Positions 25,807 to 38,420 of a stretch of 64,000 bases of DNA are shown in pieces. Source of the stretch: Acanthacorydalis orientalis (Eukaryota > Arthropoda > Insecta > Megaloptera > Corydalidae). The stretch spans positions 36,354,249 through 36,418,248 of the forward strand of contig CM068317.1 of assembly GCA_034766995.1 (NCBI GenBank). Reading direction: 5' to 3'. Each line of letters starts with the position of its first letter. Position 1 is the first letter of the stretch. Below the pieces are notes generated by a model. It was not told where the DNA came from, did not search any database, and saw nothing but the letters and a program-made list of their open reading frames with translations. The position numbers were made by a program, and so were the translations under genes.

Positions 25807-28490
25807 ATAATATAAAATTATTCCAGGTAAAATTATGGCAATAAGCAAAATTAAATTAATTCAAATTTACAGATATTAAAGTTAATTAAATATAATAATC
25901 TCTAAATTTTATTCAGTTTGAAATCAAACAAATGATTTTTATGTGTGTAAATAGTTGCAAGAATATATATGTAAATACTTAAATGTACTGCACAGAATTT
26001 CACTCGAGCATTCGTCAATATAAACAATTGTAACGAATTCATCTAATACAAAATATCTGAATAAATTCTGAATAATATAAATGTCGTTGTTTCTTACATT
26101 TTGTATTTTCTTTTCAAATCATAAAACAAATATTTATAAGTTTAAAAATACACCCCTTATGTATTTTTCTTTCGATAATAAAATAAAATAATGAACTAGA
26201 TATGTTATTTACTTGACTGAAACGATCCAACTTTTAAATTTATTTATTTCTCTCTATATATATATAAAGAGAGAGATAGAGCAACTTAATGGATATATTC
26301 AGTTCTTTAAGTTCATTTTTAAAATTTTTATGAACTTACAAAGAAAAAAATTACGTTGATTATCTATGTACGTTACTTATTTATGTATTATTCTCGATTT
26401 TTCACAAGCTAGAAAAAAGTTTCATTTATTCTGGTTTTTATAATTAACGTCGCCCCTTTTGAAAAGAGTACAAAACAAGTTTAAAGAAAAATTTAATCAA
26501 GATAGAGTTAAATGAATTCGTAGCACATAAACATATACTCAGGTGAAAATACAAACGTAACTATTGTTCATTTATTGCCTTTAATGGAATTATCCGAGAC
26601 ATTGCCGTTAACTGAATGTTTTGCATACTTTAAGTTCAAAGATAACTGAACAAAACTTTGACCTTCACCTCAAACGTTAGTGAGGCAAAAGCTCATTTAT
26701 TTTACACGCAAGTTATTCATTGGCCCACGTTCGTCTTGTACAAAGACCTTTTGCTTTCAGGTGCTTGTTGCTTTAATCTTACGAATAATTTGATAACAAA
26801 ACGTTATGCGTGTTAAGTCCAAACAATGAAAGGTAAATGTATTGTTAGATATTTGGTATTGAATATCAAATATAATACCGAGAATTATGTCAATAAACCA
26901 TGTGTAGGAAAATCAACGTTTTGTGCGAGTTTGTATATAATTCAGTTTCAATTAGTCTATCCGTATATTAATCTGATAATGATATTTCCAATTTCACATT
27001 AATTAAACTGATTTAATTATTGGTGTATTAATGAAAATGAAATATAATTTCATTATTTGTTCTATAGAGAATTATATGATTTTTAACTCACTCTAGTCTT
27101 TTTAATACAAGTAAAATATTTTTAATTATTACTTAATAAAATATAAAGACTTTTTAACTATATTTATAATTTTAAATAGTATATAAAATATTTTTATTGT
27201 AATGTGAAATAATTGGACCATACATCATCTTATTAAATTTCGTGAACAAAATTCTGTATAATTTTTCATATAATGTAAACTTACTTTAGCCTATTCGTAT
27301 ATTTAATTTTACTTGAATTTTATGTAAGATTTATAAACCGACAATGTATTTTAATAATTTTCCAACATTTTTTTAGTTGTATTTATTTTTTTGTATCAGG
27401 ATAATTATCATTAATTTATTTTTATTCTTATATAAGATAGTAGCATTTAAAAATACTTTATAATAAAATATTTTTTTTGAAACCTTCATTTTCGATATAC
27501 CTGTACTTATTTATCTACTATTTAATTAAAAGAATACTAAGTGAATAATATAATTATAAAAAATAATAAGAAATGAATAATTGATACAACAATGACATAT
27601 ATAATTAAGTTTAACGAATAAATAAAATAAATAAACTTTTTGTAATAAAATAGAAGCAAAAATTTCAAATGTAAATGAATTGAAAATTGTAACTTGATGA
27701 TGAAGTATTTACAAATAGATAGAAAAATGGAATTCATTTTTTTCACATTATTATATTGAAAAAAGTTTTTACATTAACTCGAACATAGGATTAATTTGCA
27801 AAAATCGGTTCATATAGAACATTTATGCATTAACAAATATTTGAAAGTTTAATAGTATTTATATTCATTTATACTGTTGAAAATATGTTTTTAATATATC
27901 GAATCTGAGGGAATATTTGGTTGTTAAGTAAGTGAATTAATTTTTAAAAATGAACTTAGCCACATCACCCAAGATAATATTATTATCTAAATATAAATAA
28001 TGGAAAAATCTTTTAAAAAAATATTAGGACGATAGTTTACTTATTCGAATTAATATTTTCCATATTTATTTCTTAAATCAAAATAATCTATAAATACTGT
28101 TACGAAATTAAAATTATATATAAACAATGATATATCAAACTTCCTATATTAGCCAATTGACAAGATTTTTATTTAATCTCATTGCAGTTGTTAGATTTTC
28201 ATTTCAATATTAATTAATAACAAATTTAGTACCAAAATCTTCAATCTTGACGGAATATATCGGATTATCTGTATTATCATTTTCAAAATATTAATTTCTA
28301 TTTTTACTGAAGGGAAATATTCATCAATGGAACAGCTATTAAATCGAAAAAGTACCCCGTGATAGATAAAGATTTTTATAAAAGTAACATACATTTTCTC
28401 AGGAATGGAATAAAATCTACTGATATTTATTTTTAGTGACATTGAAGGAGTTTAAAATTATAAATGAAATTTATTCTTTATTTAAAATCA
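25807..28490. other. AT-rich stretch without recognised gene
   Basis: The part from 26580 to 26830 is less AT-rich and might be a conserved non-coding element. Elsewhere only low-complexity AT sequence is seen. Confidence 0.5.
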
Positions 28491-28491
28491 T

Positions 28492-28495
28492 ATAC

Positions 28496-28530
<35 letters not shown>

Positions 28531-28562
28531 GAGAGAGAGAGAGATATATATAGATATATGTA
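28492..28562. repeat. (TA)n(GA)n(TA)n compound array
   Basis: TA run, gagagagagagaga, then TA/GATA units. Confidence 0.9.
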
Positions 28563-28784
28563 TATAAATAAATATTTCGGAAATATTCGGTTACGATCGT
28601 TTTTAAACAAAACCACACCATACATAGTTATAAATTTATATTCATGTCTATTCATCATATTTTTCAAGTGAATATCTTATGTAACTTGATCAAGTAAGAA
28701 CTGGTTTCTAATAGTAATGAAAAAAAAGCATGCTTTGACATAAATTTGATGAAGATGTAGCTATTATCAAGGTGACAGTGTGTG

Positions 28785-28816
28785 TGGCAATTGCATTAAA
28801 TGGCAATTGCATTAAA
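28785..28816. repeat. Perfect 16-bp tandem duplication
   Basis: tggcaattgcattaaa is repeated back to back with no mismatch. It lies in otherwise unique sequence. Confidence 0.9.
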
Positions 28817-29087
28817 ATTCTTTTCTGTCGTGTAATAAAATAGACATACGGACGATTTGTTTAGTTAATAATATGTACAAAAATTCATAAATCATATCAG
28901 CTCGTAATAATTATTTGATCAGCTCGTATTTCCGTATTTAATTTAGAACAATGTTTCGTTGATCACGTGGTATAAAAATGTGTTATGTAGATTTTATAAT
29001 GTGTATTTAAGTGGTGGTCTAGACGATTGAATTTTTTTGAGTGGATTAAAGGTAAAAGTTCATGATAACGTTTGTATTATATTTACA

Positions 29088-29125
<38 letters not shown>

Positions 29126-30376
29126 CAAAAATTATTACTTTCTTGTTTTATAACGAAGCTTGTCTTTATCTAAAACTCTATTAAATATATGAGTGCAAGA
29201 GAGTCTACTATATAAAGTATTTATTCTCATTACAAATTATTTACCTGACTTGTGTTTACATAATATTAAAACGAATGAGTCATACTCTGTATATATATAT
29301 ATATATGCATGTATAGATACAGGTTTACTTGTTAATAAACCGATATATTTTTATAATTACAAAAAAATTAACGAAATATGCATAAATTATAAGAAATTTT
29401 ATAAGTATTTTTCTAATGGTAATTAAATAATATAAATATTTTAGGAGTATAAGTTATATCTTTTACTTTCAACAAAAATAAAATCAATGAGATGAACATA
29501 ACTGAAACTCTAGAGTATTAAACTATTGGAAAACGTGATTCGAATCGGAATGTAACAATATATGAAATGTCAGTTTTCATTAATACTTTTTTTTTATCAT
29601 TCAATAATATTCTTTTTGGAGATTTTAAAAATAAATTTAAGATTTTTATTATTTTATAAATGTTATTATTTTATAAATTTAAATATGTTTTTACTTATAT
29701 TATGGTAATATTTACAGTAAGTCATTCCGAAAAAAAATCATTAGATAATTTTGATTACAGTTGATTTTAATTAACTATTCAAAATGTAATTATAAAATTA
29801 GTGAATCAAATGGTTGGATGTAATACAAAAGTTTAAAATTGTATATTATGAATACTTTCATTTTAACATAATGTGAAAGTTTGTAGAATATACTTCTATA
29901 AAAAAAATTTTCTAAAATCAATTAATTTAGGGAAAAAAATGTTAATAAAAATATTTTAAAAAGGTTTTTTCTTTTATTAGAAGTATTTCAAGTATTTTTA
30001 TTATTAGATATTATGACTATGATTATCTAATTTCTTTTCATATTTTTCTTCTAAAAATAATTTGATAAAATATTAGATATTAATATATATATATATACAT
30101 ATATATATAAATATGTTTTTTCCAACTTGTTGAAATATAAGAATCTAACAAGTATTTAGTAGGAATCTTATTATTTTAAGACTAGTAATTACTCGTAGTT
30201 TGAAACTAGAAAGTTATTGTCATAGTTTAGCAGTTTCACAGCCACAAAATCAATAATCTCGAACATAAATGTCGGCAGTCATTAATCAAAGTGTCAATCA
30301 ACTTGTTATAGTGTATAAGTGATGCATCATGTCATGAAAATATGTGTATGAAATTTCCATAGAATTTTTTAAATAT

Positions 30377-30421
<45 letters not shown>

Positions 30422-30708
30422 AACTGAGATTTAATTTAAATTTTTAAAAATGGTATGAAGAAAGAGCAGGAAACAGTTATTCTTTTTGTATTGATTACAG
30501 TCTTTATAAAATTTTCATAACTTTAAAATGAAATTGAAATTGGATACGAGCTCTAAAAAGTTTTATTAAGTTCATGTTTACTTACCAGAAGCTATCCGAA
30601 ATTTAATAGGCTCTGATAAATTTCAGGATTCGTTATTTTTTTGGTTGAAGTATTTTAGCGAACATGTAATTCTGTAAAATTGTATTTTCTCATATTACAT
30701 TCATTGTT

Positions 30709-30713
<5 letters not shown>

Positions 30714-30767
<54 letters not shown>

Positions 30768-30812
30768 TACATATATATATATAATATATATACATATATA
30801 TATATATATAAT
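30714..30812. repeat. Interrupted (TA)n array with higher-order repeat
   Basis: A TA run followed by a short repeated block (atatatatacatatatatat separated by aat) gives about 100 bases of AT repeat. Confidence 0.9.
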
Positions 30813-30819
30813 TATATTT

Positions 30820-33287
30820 TGTACAGTATTTAGTTCCTTTCTCTAGATTGACGTTTTTAGTCCTTTTATTTATTTATTCTGTATTTATTTAACAATAGCT
30901 GTTCAAACACGAATAAGTGTTTGATAGTATATAAAAATACTTTAAATTCAGGTCATATATATTATCTGCATGTGTGTGTGACTACAGAATGAACGTATTA
31001 GTATGACTAAAAAGAAAAAAAGTTATTGACACGACTCGTTATAGAATTGCTGAACCGTTTTTGGTTTCTTGTCAAGAATAATAACAAGTTGCCTTTCTTA
31101 TTTTCGTTTTATCTGACATCATTTTCTCGTTATATCTATCTGATACGGTTTTATATCGTTTATTTAACGAGCTTGAATTTTTTACTTTACGCTTAGATAA
31201 CAGATGTCTTTAATATGATTATTATACAATGATTACTAGTTATTTTATTTTATTTTGTAAAGTATTCTATATATATATATATATATATATATAATAAGAG
31301 AGAATGATATATGCGGCCAGTATAAGACAGTAAATTTGAAGAAATACAAAATTTCTTTTAGAAATATAAAAATCCTTTTTATATAATATTTATTTTACAT
31401 TTTCATATCATTTTTAAAATCTTGAGATTACGTTTCGTCCGTTGATGGTAGTCGAAGGAAAAAACATTTTTTGTTCGTATGTTTTCCTTTTAGTTTTCAA
31501 CTTGTGTATGCGTATATGTTTCAACAACCTACGCAAAGAATTAAATTTGCCAGTCGTGGTTCTGTGAATATACGATGGTTCTCGACACAAACAAAAAAAT
31601 TTAGTATTTTTAATCTTCCCTTCCTAGTAAATATTTACCTACCCTTGGGTGCAGTTTTGCATTTAAAATCAGCATAGACATTAGATATAGTACTTGTGTA
31701 TAAAATTGTCGATTTATTGTACGTTTTAAAAGCATGAATTATTCATAATATTTATGTAACAAAAAATTGTTTTAGATGCTATAAAAGAAACTTTTTTTTA
31801 ATTATAAAATTTAGATTCACTTTGAAGGTTTTTATGTATGTTTTATTGTAATTTTAATTTTATTCTGTTTGATAACAATCGAGTATGACTGACAATGTAT
31901 AAACTGTTTTTCACAGTATAAATTAGATTAAATTTCAATTTGAACAGAATATAATAATTTATATAATAATATTATATTATATTCTATAATATATTATAAT
32001 AATTTCTTTAGTAAACTGTATTAACTTTTCAAAAAAAGAACTCTGAGAAGAAATGTAAATAGAAAAGGTTTTATTTTATGATTGGAAATGAAATAATTAA
32101 TAAAAGTACATTTGAAAATCTTTTAAACTAACATATATTACAATTATACATATATTTATCTCCAAAAATACTTGATACGTATCCAAAAAGTAACAATAAT
32201 TCATATTTTGATTAATTGTTATGAATAAAAATCTATTTTAGTTCAATAATCGTAAAATATACTAAAAGATAATGTTTTTTTATGATAAAGAAGTTCAATA
32301 AAAAGGTTTTATTACACACGCCCTTTTCAATTAAACATCCATCGTTTATTATGGGGTTTTAAACGGGATTAAAAATTCAATGACGACCCGGCGAGTGATT
32401 TAAAATGAAAATAAGCAGTACTTGAAATATGATTCCCAAACAGGAAATTAATGTACTCTGATTACGAGTGTATATACTCATTAAACCTTAATATTAGAAC
32501 CGTAAACTCATATTGAAGGTGTTAAATTTTAATTCGTTTAGTTAGTAAACTGCTTTATAGAGAAGCTTTCGTAAAGTGCTATATATAGACACGTGAGGTC
32601 ATATGTAACATCAACATGCCTATAATGATTTATATAATTCATGTATGTGTGTAGCTTGTATTCAATAGAAATAATTATTACATGTTCAATTACAAATTAG
32701 TATAGAGCACTCTTATTAAAATATTTAGAAAGGATTCTCGTTATGGTATTAATGTATTCACCGTATGTTTATTCAAATTTAACAGCAGTTTCTCGATTAT
32801 CAATTTGTATAAATCTGTTTATTAATTACAGACACTGTACTAATTAAAACAAAAAATATAAAAAGAGATATACACATCTGTAAGTTAATAAAACGTTTTG
32901 ATTAAAACAAAATTTAAATACAATTTGTTCCAATACAAATAAGTGAGTTCAAATTTACATCCATACATTGAAATACACACGTTGTTAATAAAACAAAGCG
33001 TATGTAGTATTTGCTAGTCTTGAAAATTAATTATTGTTCTATTTCAAGTGTTTGTGATGTAGGTTCGCTGTGCGAAGCGATGTTAAATAACGTAAACTTG
33101 CAAAACAATATTTTACAACAACCCACATAATATTATTTATGTAAATTTGTCTGTCCACTAACGTATTATGTTTCATACTACTAGAATTATTAAATATCAA
33201 ATATTTATAATTATACGTATGGGCATGTTTAATCAAAGCAAATATTATTTGTACTGAAATATTTTATAGTATTTCAAATTTGATTTG

Positions 33288-33320
<33 letters not shown>

Positions 33321-33470
33321 ATGTATACATAAAGGTGAACAAATTACTTTTTGTTGCAGTAGAATATTTTATGATAAGTAATTTCAGTAAATTATTTATT
33401 ATTTCACTAATAGTTAATTTATCGAGAAAAATAGGTGATAATTAAATTAAAAATTTAAGTATCTATCTAT
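30820..33470. other. AT-rich stretch without recognised gene
   Basis: A GC-richer patch at 32310-32600, including gacgacccggcgagtg, looks like unique, possibly conserved sequence but gives no exon with splice sites. The 68-codon frame at 31471-31677 starts with TTG and is not supported. Confidence 0.45.
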
Positions 33471-33475
33471 CTATA

Positions 33476-34046
33476 AGGTTGGTATAAAAATAATTGCGGT
33501 TTATAACCTAAAAATTCATATACAATTACAGCTTTTTTGATTTTTGTAGCTGTTTTAACTGGTTGAGAACTGTTGAATGACTAACGCTTAACTTTTGTGC
33601 AAGTTTTCGAATTATTATGCGTGGCTCTGATTCAACTCATACCTTCAGTTGGTAGTTATGAACTGAAGAAGGACGCCCGCGACCTTTTTTATCTTCAAGG
33701 CTCTCGCCACTAGTATGAAATTTTTGGAACCACCATTGCATCGTACGTTTTTAACAGTACTCACACCAAAAGCATTGGTTAGTTTACAAGCATTTCTTGC
33801 TTTGCCATTCGTTTTGAACTCATGCAAAAAAAAACTGCTCTTATTTGCCTCTTTTCCATCTTTAATTCAATAGCCCAATTTGAACCAAAATTAATAATAA
33901 ACCCAAGGTCAATGTTACCGAAATATAGATCGAAAAATGCACTTTTGAATGATATTAACATGAATATGATGAAATGACAATTTCATTGAAAAAAATAAGG
34001 TTAGAATTCAAAAAAACAAAAACTGCAATTATTTTCCTACCAATCT
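33476..34046 (-). mobile_element. Truncated mariner with both terminal repeats
   Basis: About 571 bases bounded by inverted terminal repeats: aggttggtataaaaataatt at the left, and on the minus strand agattggtaggaaaataatt at the right, 17 of 20 matching. TA precedes the left end; the right flank is mutated. An intact mariner is about 1.3 kb, so more than half is missing. The fragment at 25483 belongs to the same family. Confidence 0.85.
33524..33859 (-). pseudogene. Mariner transposase N-terminal relic
   Basis: ATG at 33859 starts the classic mariner N-terminus (MEKRQIRAVFF), followed after a frame change by NACKLTNAFGVSTVKN. Next comes the interdomain linker with ESLEDKKGRGRPSSV and then the second helix-turn-helix (PRIIIRKLAQKLSVSHSTVL). 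Both DNA-binding helix-turn-helix regions are therefore recognisable. The sequence ends at LQKSKKL, and the DDD catalytic domain is deleted. At least one frameshift and one in-frame stop make it non-functional. Confidence 0.85.
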
Positions 34047-34326
34047 ACTAAAGGAACAAATGAATTAAAATACTGACATGATTTTATATATCTTAAAATC
34101 GTAAATCACAGATTAACTATAACATATAAAAAAAAAATGAAACAGATTTGAATGCATTTTAAAATCTACTTGCAAATAGCATACACGTCAAAAATAATAT
34201 TGGGAAAAAAACTAAGTGATCAAAAATAACGAAGACCATTATGATAGTGTGTTAAAATGGTATTTCATATTACATTAAATTGGATATATGTTTTTTTGTA
34301 ACATTTTTATAACTATAGAAGTGAAA

Positions 34327-34330
<4 letters not shown>

Positions 34331-34390
<60 letters not shown>

Positions 34391-34423
34391 TTTTACATAT
34401 ATATATATATATATATGTAAAAA
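34331..34423. repeat. (TA)n array with terminal palindrome
   Basis: A TA run of about 50 bases is followed by a 34-base perfect palindrome at 34390-34423 made of tttttacat, TA units and atgtaaaaa. Confidence 0.9.
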
Positions 34424-34429
34424 TGTACA

Positions 34430-35640
34430 TTTTTATTAAAAAAAACACAACATGAAAACTTTTAAAAGTTTAATAATGGCGTATAGAGAAAACTACTCTA
34501 CTAAACTAATTGCATACTTAGACCAAAGTTTCTGGTTTTAATGTAAAAGTTATATAGAAAAAGTAACAACTATTGATAATGCATTTTACTATAAAAAGTT
34601 TTGTAATCCTGACCAAGAGTGTGGAATACATTTAAAAAGATATGTAATATATCAACATAGCTTCTTATATTCACTCTATTTAGGTCATGCAAGACTTAAA
34701 ACTATTAGTAATCTTCATTCTGAATTGCTATTTTATTCTTTATATTTTTCAAACTTAGTTCTTAGCAGATATCATCTTTTGTTACACAAAAAGGATTTAT
34801 AAATAAAATGTTCCATTCCAAAAATAAAAAATCTTTACTAATGTCTAGTAATGTTTTAAAGTTGTTTCTAGAGAGAATATACATGTTGATTTTACAATGG
34901 TAAATATACTTTATAAGAGAGAAGTACTGTATTGAGAATTAGTTGACTGTTTGGTTAAAGTTAGACCAAACTTTTATTTTATTCACTTTTTCCGTTTTTT
35001 TAACAAGATAACTTGTTTGTAAGTTAAACATGTAATTTAACTTATCAACGGCTAGAATGCAATTCCCTGTAATCGACAAAAATAAAATTTCAGCAAAATG
35101 AAAAGTACTTATATTTATATTTATTTTCATTATAACTTCAACAATCAATGTGCATAATGAGAATTTTAATATATCTGTAAATTGATTTGAAAAATTCATA
35201 AATCTTCTTTTTGCAAATGTTGTGAGTTATGCTTGTGTTATTCATACTGTCTGTTGACATATAATGGTGTAGATTTTTATAATTGATTGAAATTTAATCA
35301 CATGTACTTCAATAATTTTAATCATTTGATAAATAAACGTGAAATAAAAGTAAGGAAATAACATCATTTCACTTATTACATCTAAAACTATTCTTTTCTT
35401 GAGATTTTTTTTAAATTTTAATCGTATAAATAATTCGAAACAAAAAAATTATTATCAAAAAATAAAAATAAATAGGTAAAAAAGCAATAAGTTGAAATAA
35501 ACTATACAACAATTTATTATTCATTTTATCCGTAAATTAACAAATACGATTCAAATAAAATATACACAAGCGATTATTAACAAACGAATACAAATCCGTT
35601 AAACATTAACAATCTAGAAAAATCTTTCATCAATTTTTAC
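34430..35640. other. AT-rich stretch without recognised gene
   Basis: An 86-codon minus-strand ORF (34939-35199) begins with ATG and has hydrophobic segments, but its length is within what chance gives at this composition. No splice-supported exon was seen. Confidence 0.4.
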
Positions 35641-35643
35641 AAC

Positions 35644-35814
35644 TCAACCGAACGAACTTTTTGAGTAAATATTGAACTTTTTTTCGTACCGTACTGAAAA
35701 TTGATGTTTATTTTCAAGCCAATACCTCGAGAAAAACTGTCCGTTGGATTTGAAGAGATTGCGATAAGCGCTTCCTGTAGGCAGTGAACGATTTTTGCAC
35801 TGTGTTACGACTTT
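35644..35814 (-). pseudogene. Coding-like frame, possible exon or gene relic
   Basis: The minus strand is open for 56 codons, without an ATG at its start, and ends at TGA 35646-35644. The central part reads NRSLPTGSAYRNLFKSNGQF followed by a Trp/Tyr-containing segment. An acceptor-like TTCACTGCCTACAG ends at 35775, immediately before the best coding-like section. A rise in G+C coincides with it. The minus-strand relics at 36445-36727 lie 0.6 kb upstream and could belong to the same gene. No family was recognised. It may be an exon or a decayed gene. Confidence 0.25.
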
Positions 35815-35946
35815 TTACGAAATACGTTTACATAATTAAATACTTGAAAACTTCGAAAGATACCATTTGAGGTTTAATATATTATTTAAAAGTAATACTC
35901 AATGCTGCATCTTTACGTTTCTATATATTTTTATGAACGATAAATC

Positions 35947-35948
<2 letters not shown>

Positions 35949-35992
<44 letters not shown>
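35949..35992. repeat. (TA)n microsatellite
   Basis: Uninterrupted TA run of about 40 bases. Confidence 0.95.
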
Positions 35993-35993
<1 letters not shown>

Positions 35994-36152
35994 GCGAAAC
36001 TGTTAAACAATAAAAATATATCCAATGAATGTACAATTAAACTTTTTTTCAGTTTATTTTACTTTTAGTTTCTACATCTTCTTGTGTACAAAATAAACAT
36101 TCATGTAGAGATTATTGATTTCACTTCACATTTATATTGTTTTTTCATCTTG

Positions 36153-36201
<49 letters not shown>

Positions 36202-36444
36202 CTTTTCAATAAAAAACTTATTAAGCTATATCAAAAATCGTGTAATATTAAATTTGCGGTATGAGTCTCACAATATAAACTAGTCATAAAGCAAATTTGT
36301 TCGTAGAAAAACATTCAATTTAGAAGCTCATCGTCGAAAAAAAACAATAAGAAAAAGAAAACACAATATTGAACCTTGAGAGCTGTATCATCAAGGTCAA
36401 TGTTATCCAAAATCATATTATTGCTTTCGGAGTATACGTCAATA

Positions 36445-36727
36445 CTACTTAAATGAAAGCGCGAACAAAATGAGTTTTGCCATCAACGTGATTTCAATTT
36501 TTTCTTTCGTCATGTTCATTTTCACTTTCGCACTGCCCGATTCAGCAAGCGTGTCCACAAAGCAAATAGCATGAAATCCGATATGTACTTCATTGTAGTC
36601 TGCAATAAAATTCGATTGAGTACTTGAGCAGATGCCTTAAGTTGATGGCTCTTTGTTCAGTTGTTTCTTTATTGATAGAAGTGATGTTTACAACGTAGTA
36701 GTTGATAATTGGAATTGAGAGCTTCAT
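36445..36727 (-). pseudogene. Two overlapping coding-like frames, probably a broken gene
   Basis: On the minus strand ATG at 36727 opens 45 codons (MKLSIPIINYYVVNITSINK at the start, LRHLLKYSIEFYC near the end) to a TGA at 36590. A second frame takes over at about 36600, after TTTTATTGCAG, and reads DYNEVHIGFHAICFVDTL and KVKMNMTKEKIEITL to a TAG at 36445. The two frames are adjacent, both coding-like, and lie in a GC-richer patch, as expected from a single gene with a frameshift or from two exons. I do not recognise it. On the plus strand a 34-codon frame with a signal-peptide-like start (36470-36574) competes with this reading. Confidence 0.3.
36470..36574 (+). CDS. Alternative reading: signal-peptide-like micro-ORF
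   Basis: ATG at 36470 (adenine at -3) opens 34 codons with a hydrophobic core resembling a secretory signal (MSFAINVISIFSFVMFIF, then TFALPDSA), followed by only eight residues before TGA. An AATAAA lies at about 36603. It overlaps the minus-strand coding-like frames, so at most one of the two readings is likely to be real. The very short remainder after the putative cleavage site argues against a functional secreted peptide. Confidence 0.15.
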   Translation: MSFAINVISIFSFVMFIFTFALPDSASVSTKQIA

Positions 36728-36767
36728 AATAAATTTAGTGTTTCATGCAATTATCATTGAAAATAGA

Positions 36768-36809
<42 letters not shown>

Positions 36810-36813
<4 letters not shown>

Positions 36814-38320
36814 CCACAATACATTTATATTTTAAATAATATAAGTTTAAGTAATTAAAAACACATAAATATTATAAAAATATCATTTACACTAAAATAA
36901 TTATCAGTAGTGGCAAAGATGAATTTTATTATTTATTTTATTTCTTTTTAATTGTATAATTTTCTAAATAAATTTGAATACTTATAATATATATTTGATA
37001 TTTATTTATCTAAAATTGAAGAAAATGAATTATAAACTGTAAAAAGTTCTTTGAAATATTATCATTTATTTTTTATACTAAAATAAACTTTAAGAAAATT
37101 ATAAATATGAAATTATTAATATAAGTTTTGATTAAAATTATTAATAAGTTAGTAATTCTTAGAGATGTAAAATTCTTCTTTAATCAACGAACAGGAATAA
37201 TTAGGGATTTTTTAGGAATATATTTTTATGTTTTTAAATTTGTTCTAAATTGTTTATATAAAAGGATGTTTTTCACCAAATTGTATATAAAAATATGAAA
37301 TATTGCAAAATTTCTTAGTTTTAAATTTATTTTATTTTAGATATCATAAAAAAATTAAGGTTTTTTTTTATTTTGAAAAATTATATACAATTGACAACAT
37401 ACTTTTGAAGCTGTGATTAAATTTAGTTTTATAAACGATTTTTCCACCTACCTCAGAGAATATAAATTTTTCTAATCAAATGTTTAATAATTAATTATGA
37501 AAAAAATATTTTTTTTATATTCTAACGCTCTGAGGATAATTATCTTCAACGAATGGGCACAACCATTAATCAAAAATGACCCATCATGAATAATCTATTA
37601 TTGATTTTTTTTGTCCACATTTGTTTTTGTTTGTGATGTAATTGGAAAAATTATTTGTCAAAGTAAAATATCAGTATTCAATTTTCTTTTGATTTATCTT
37701 ATAAAATTAGCAAAAAACCAATTACCAATTTCTCGGAAAATATGTTATAAATAATGACTTATAAAAATAGAGACAACATTTCTCAATTATATTCAGAAAA
37801 TATTTATTAATGAAAAAGTAGAAATAAAACACAAGTATGTTAACATTTCTTTTTAATTTATTTAAGTATTTCACTTGTACGAATAACGAAAATTTAATCC
37901 GTAAACTTATGTTTGTATAGAAGTATCTGTATATAATATAATTATATATGTGTATATATTTCATTTTACATGAGTTATCAAACTGAATAAGAATTTTCGA
38001 ACGAAATATCTATAGAAAAATGGAGCTAATTCATACACTTCGTTTAAAATTCTAAAAATACATATTTACGACTACTTCAAAGTTTTCTTTTTCATCAGAA
38101 ATTTTGTGTGTAAATGTTTGGCTTCTTGAGAGAATATAGGTAGTGTAGATTTTCTTCTACAAGAGTTTCTTGAAAAGTTTATGAAATATTTGAAGAGCTT
38201 TGAAATTATACGCGGTCATAAAAAATGAATATATAGAGGTATGAATTTTAAAATGAGTTTTCTTGCTAGAACACTTCACTTTAACTAAGTTATTTGTATC
38301 ACGATGTATATACATACAAA
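36810..38320. other. AT-rich stretch without recognised gene
   Basis: Low-complexity AT sequence. The 80-codon minus-strand frame at 37722-37964 is composition-driven. Nothing else seen. Confidence 0.55.
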
Positions 38321-38324
38321 TATT

Positions 38325-38325
38325 T

Positions 38326-38356
<31 letters not shown>

Positions 38357-38361
38357 TATAA

Positions 38362-38416
<55 letters not shown>
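38325..38416. repeat. Compound (TACA)n(CA)n(TA)n array
   Basis: catacatacatacat, then acacacacacaca, then a TA run of about 50 bases. Confidence 0.95.

Positions 38417-38419
<3 letters not shown>

Positions 38420-38420
<1 letters not shown>

Noticed and set aside
31471..31677. 68-codon plus-strand ORF
   Set aside because: Starts with TTG; the internal segment looks slightly coding-like but has no acceptor/donor pair.
34939..35199. 86-codon minus-strand ATG ORF
   Set aside because: Within chance expectation at this A+T content; no splice sites or conserved motif seen.
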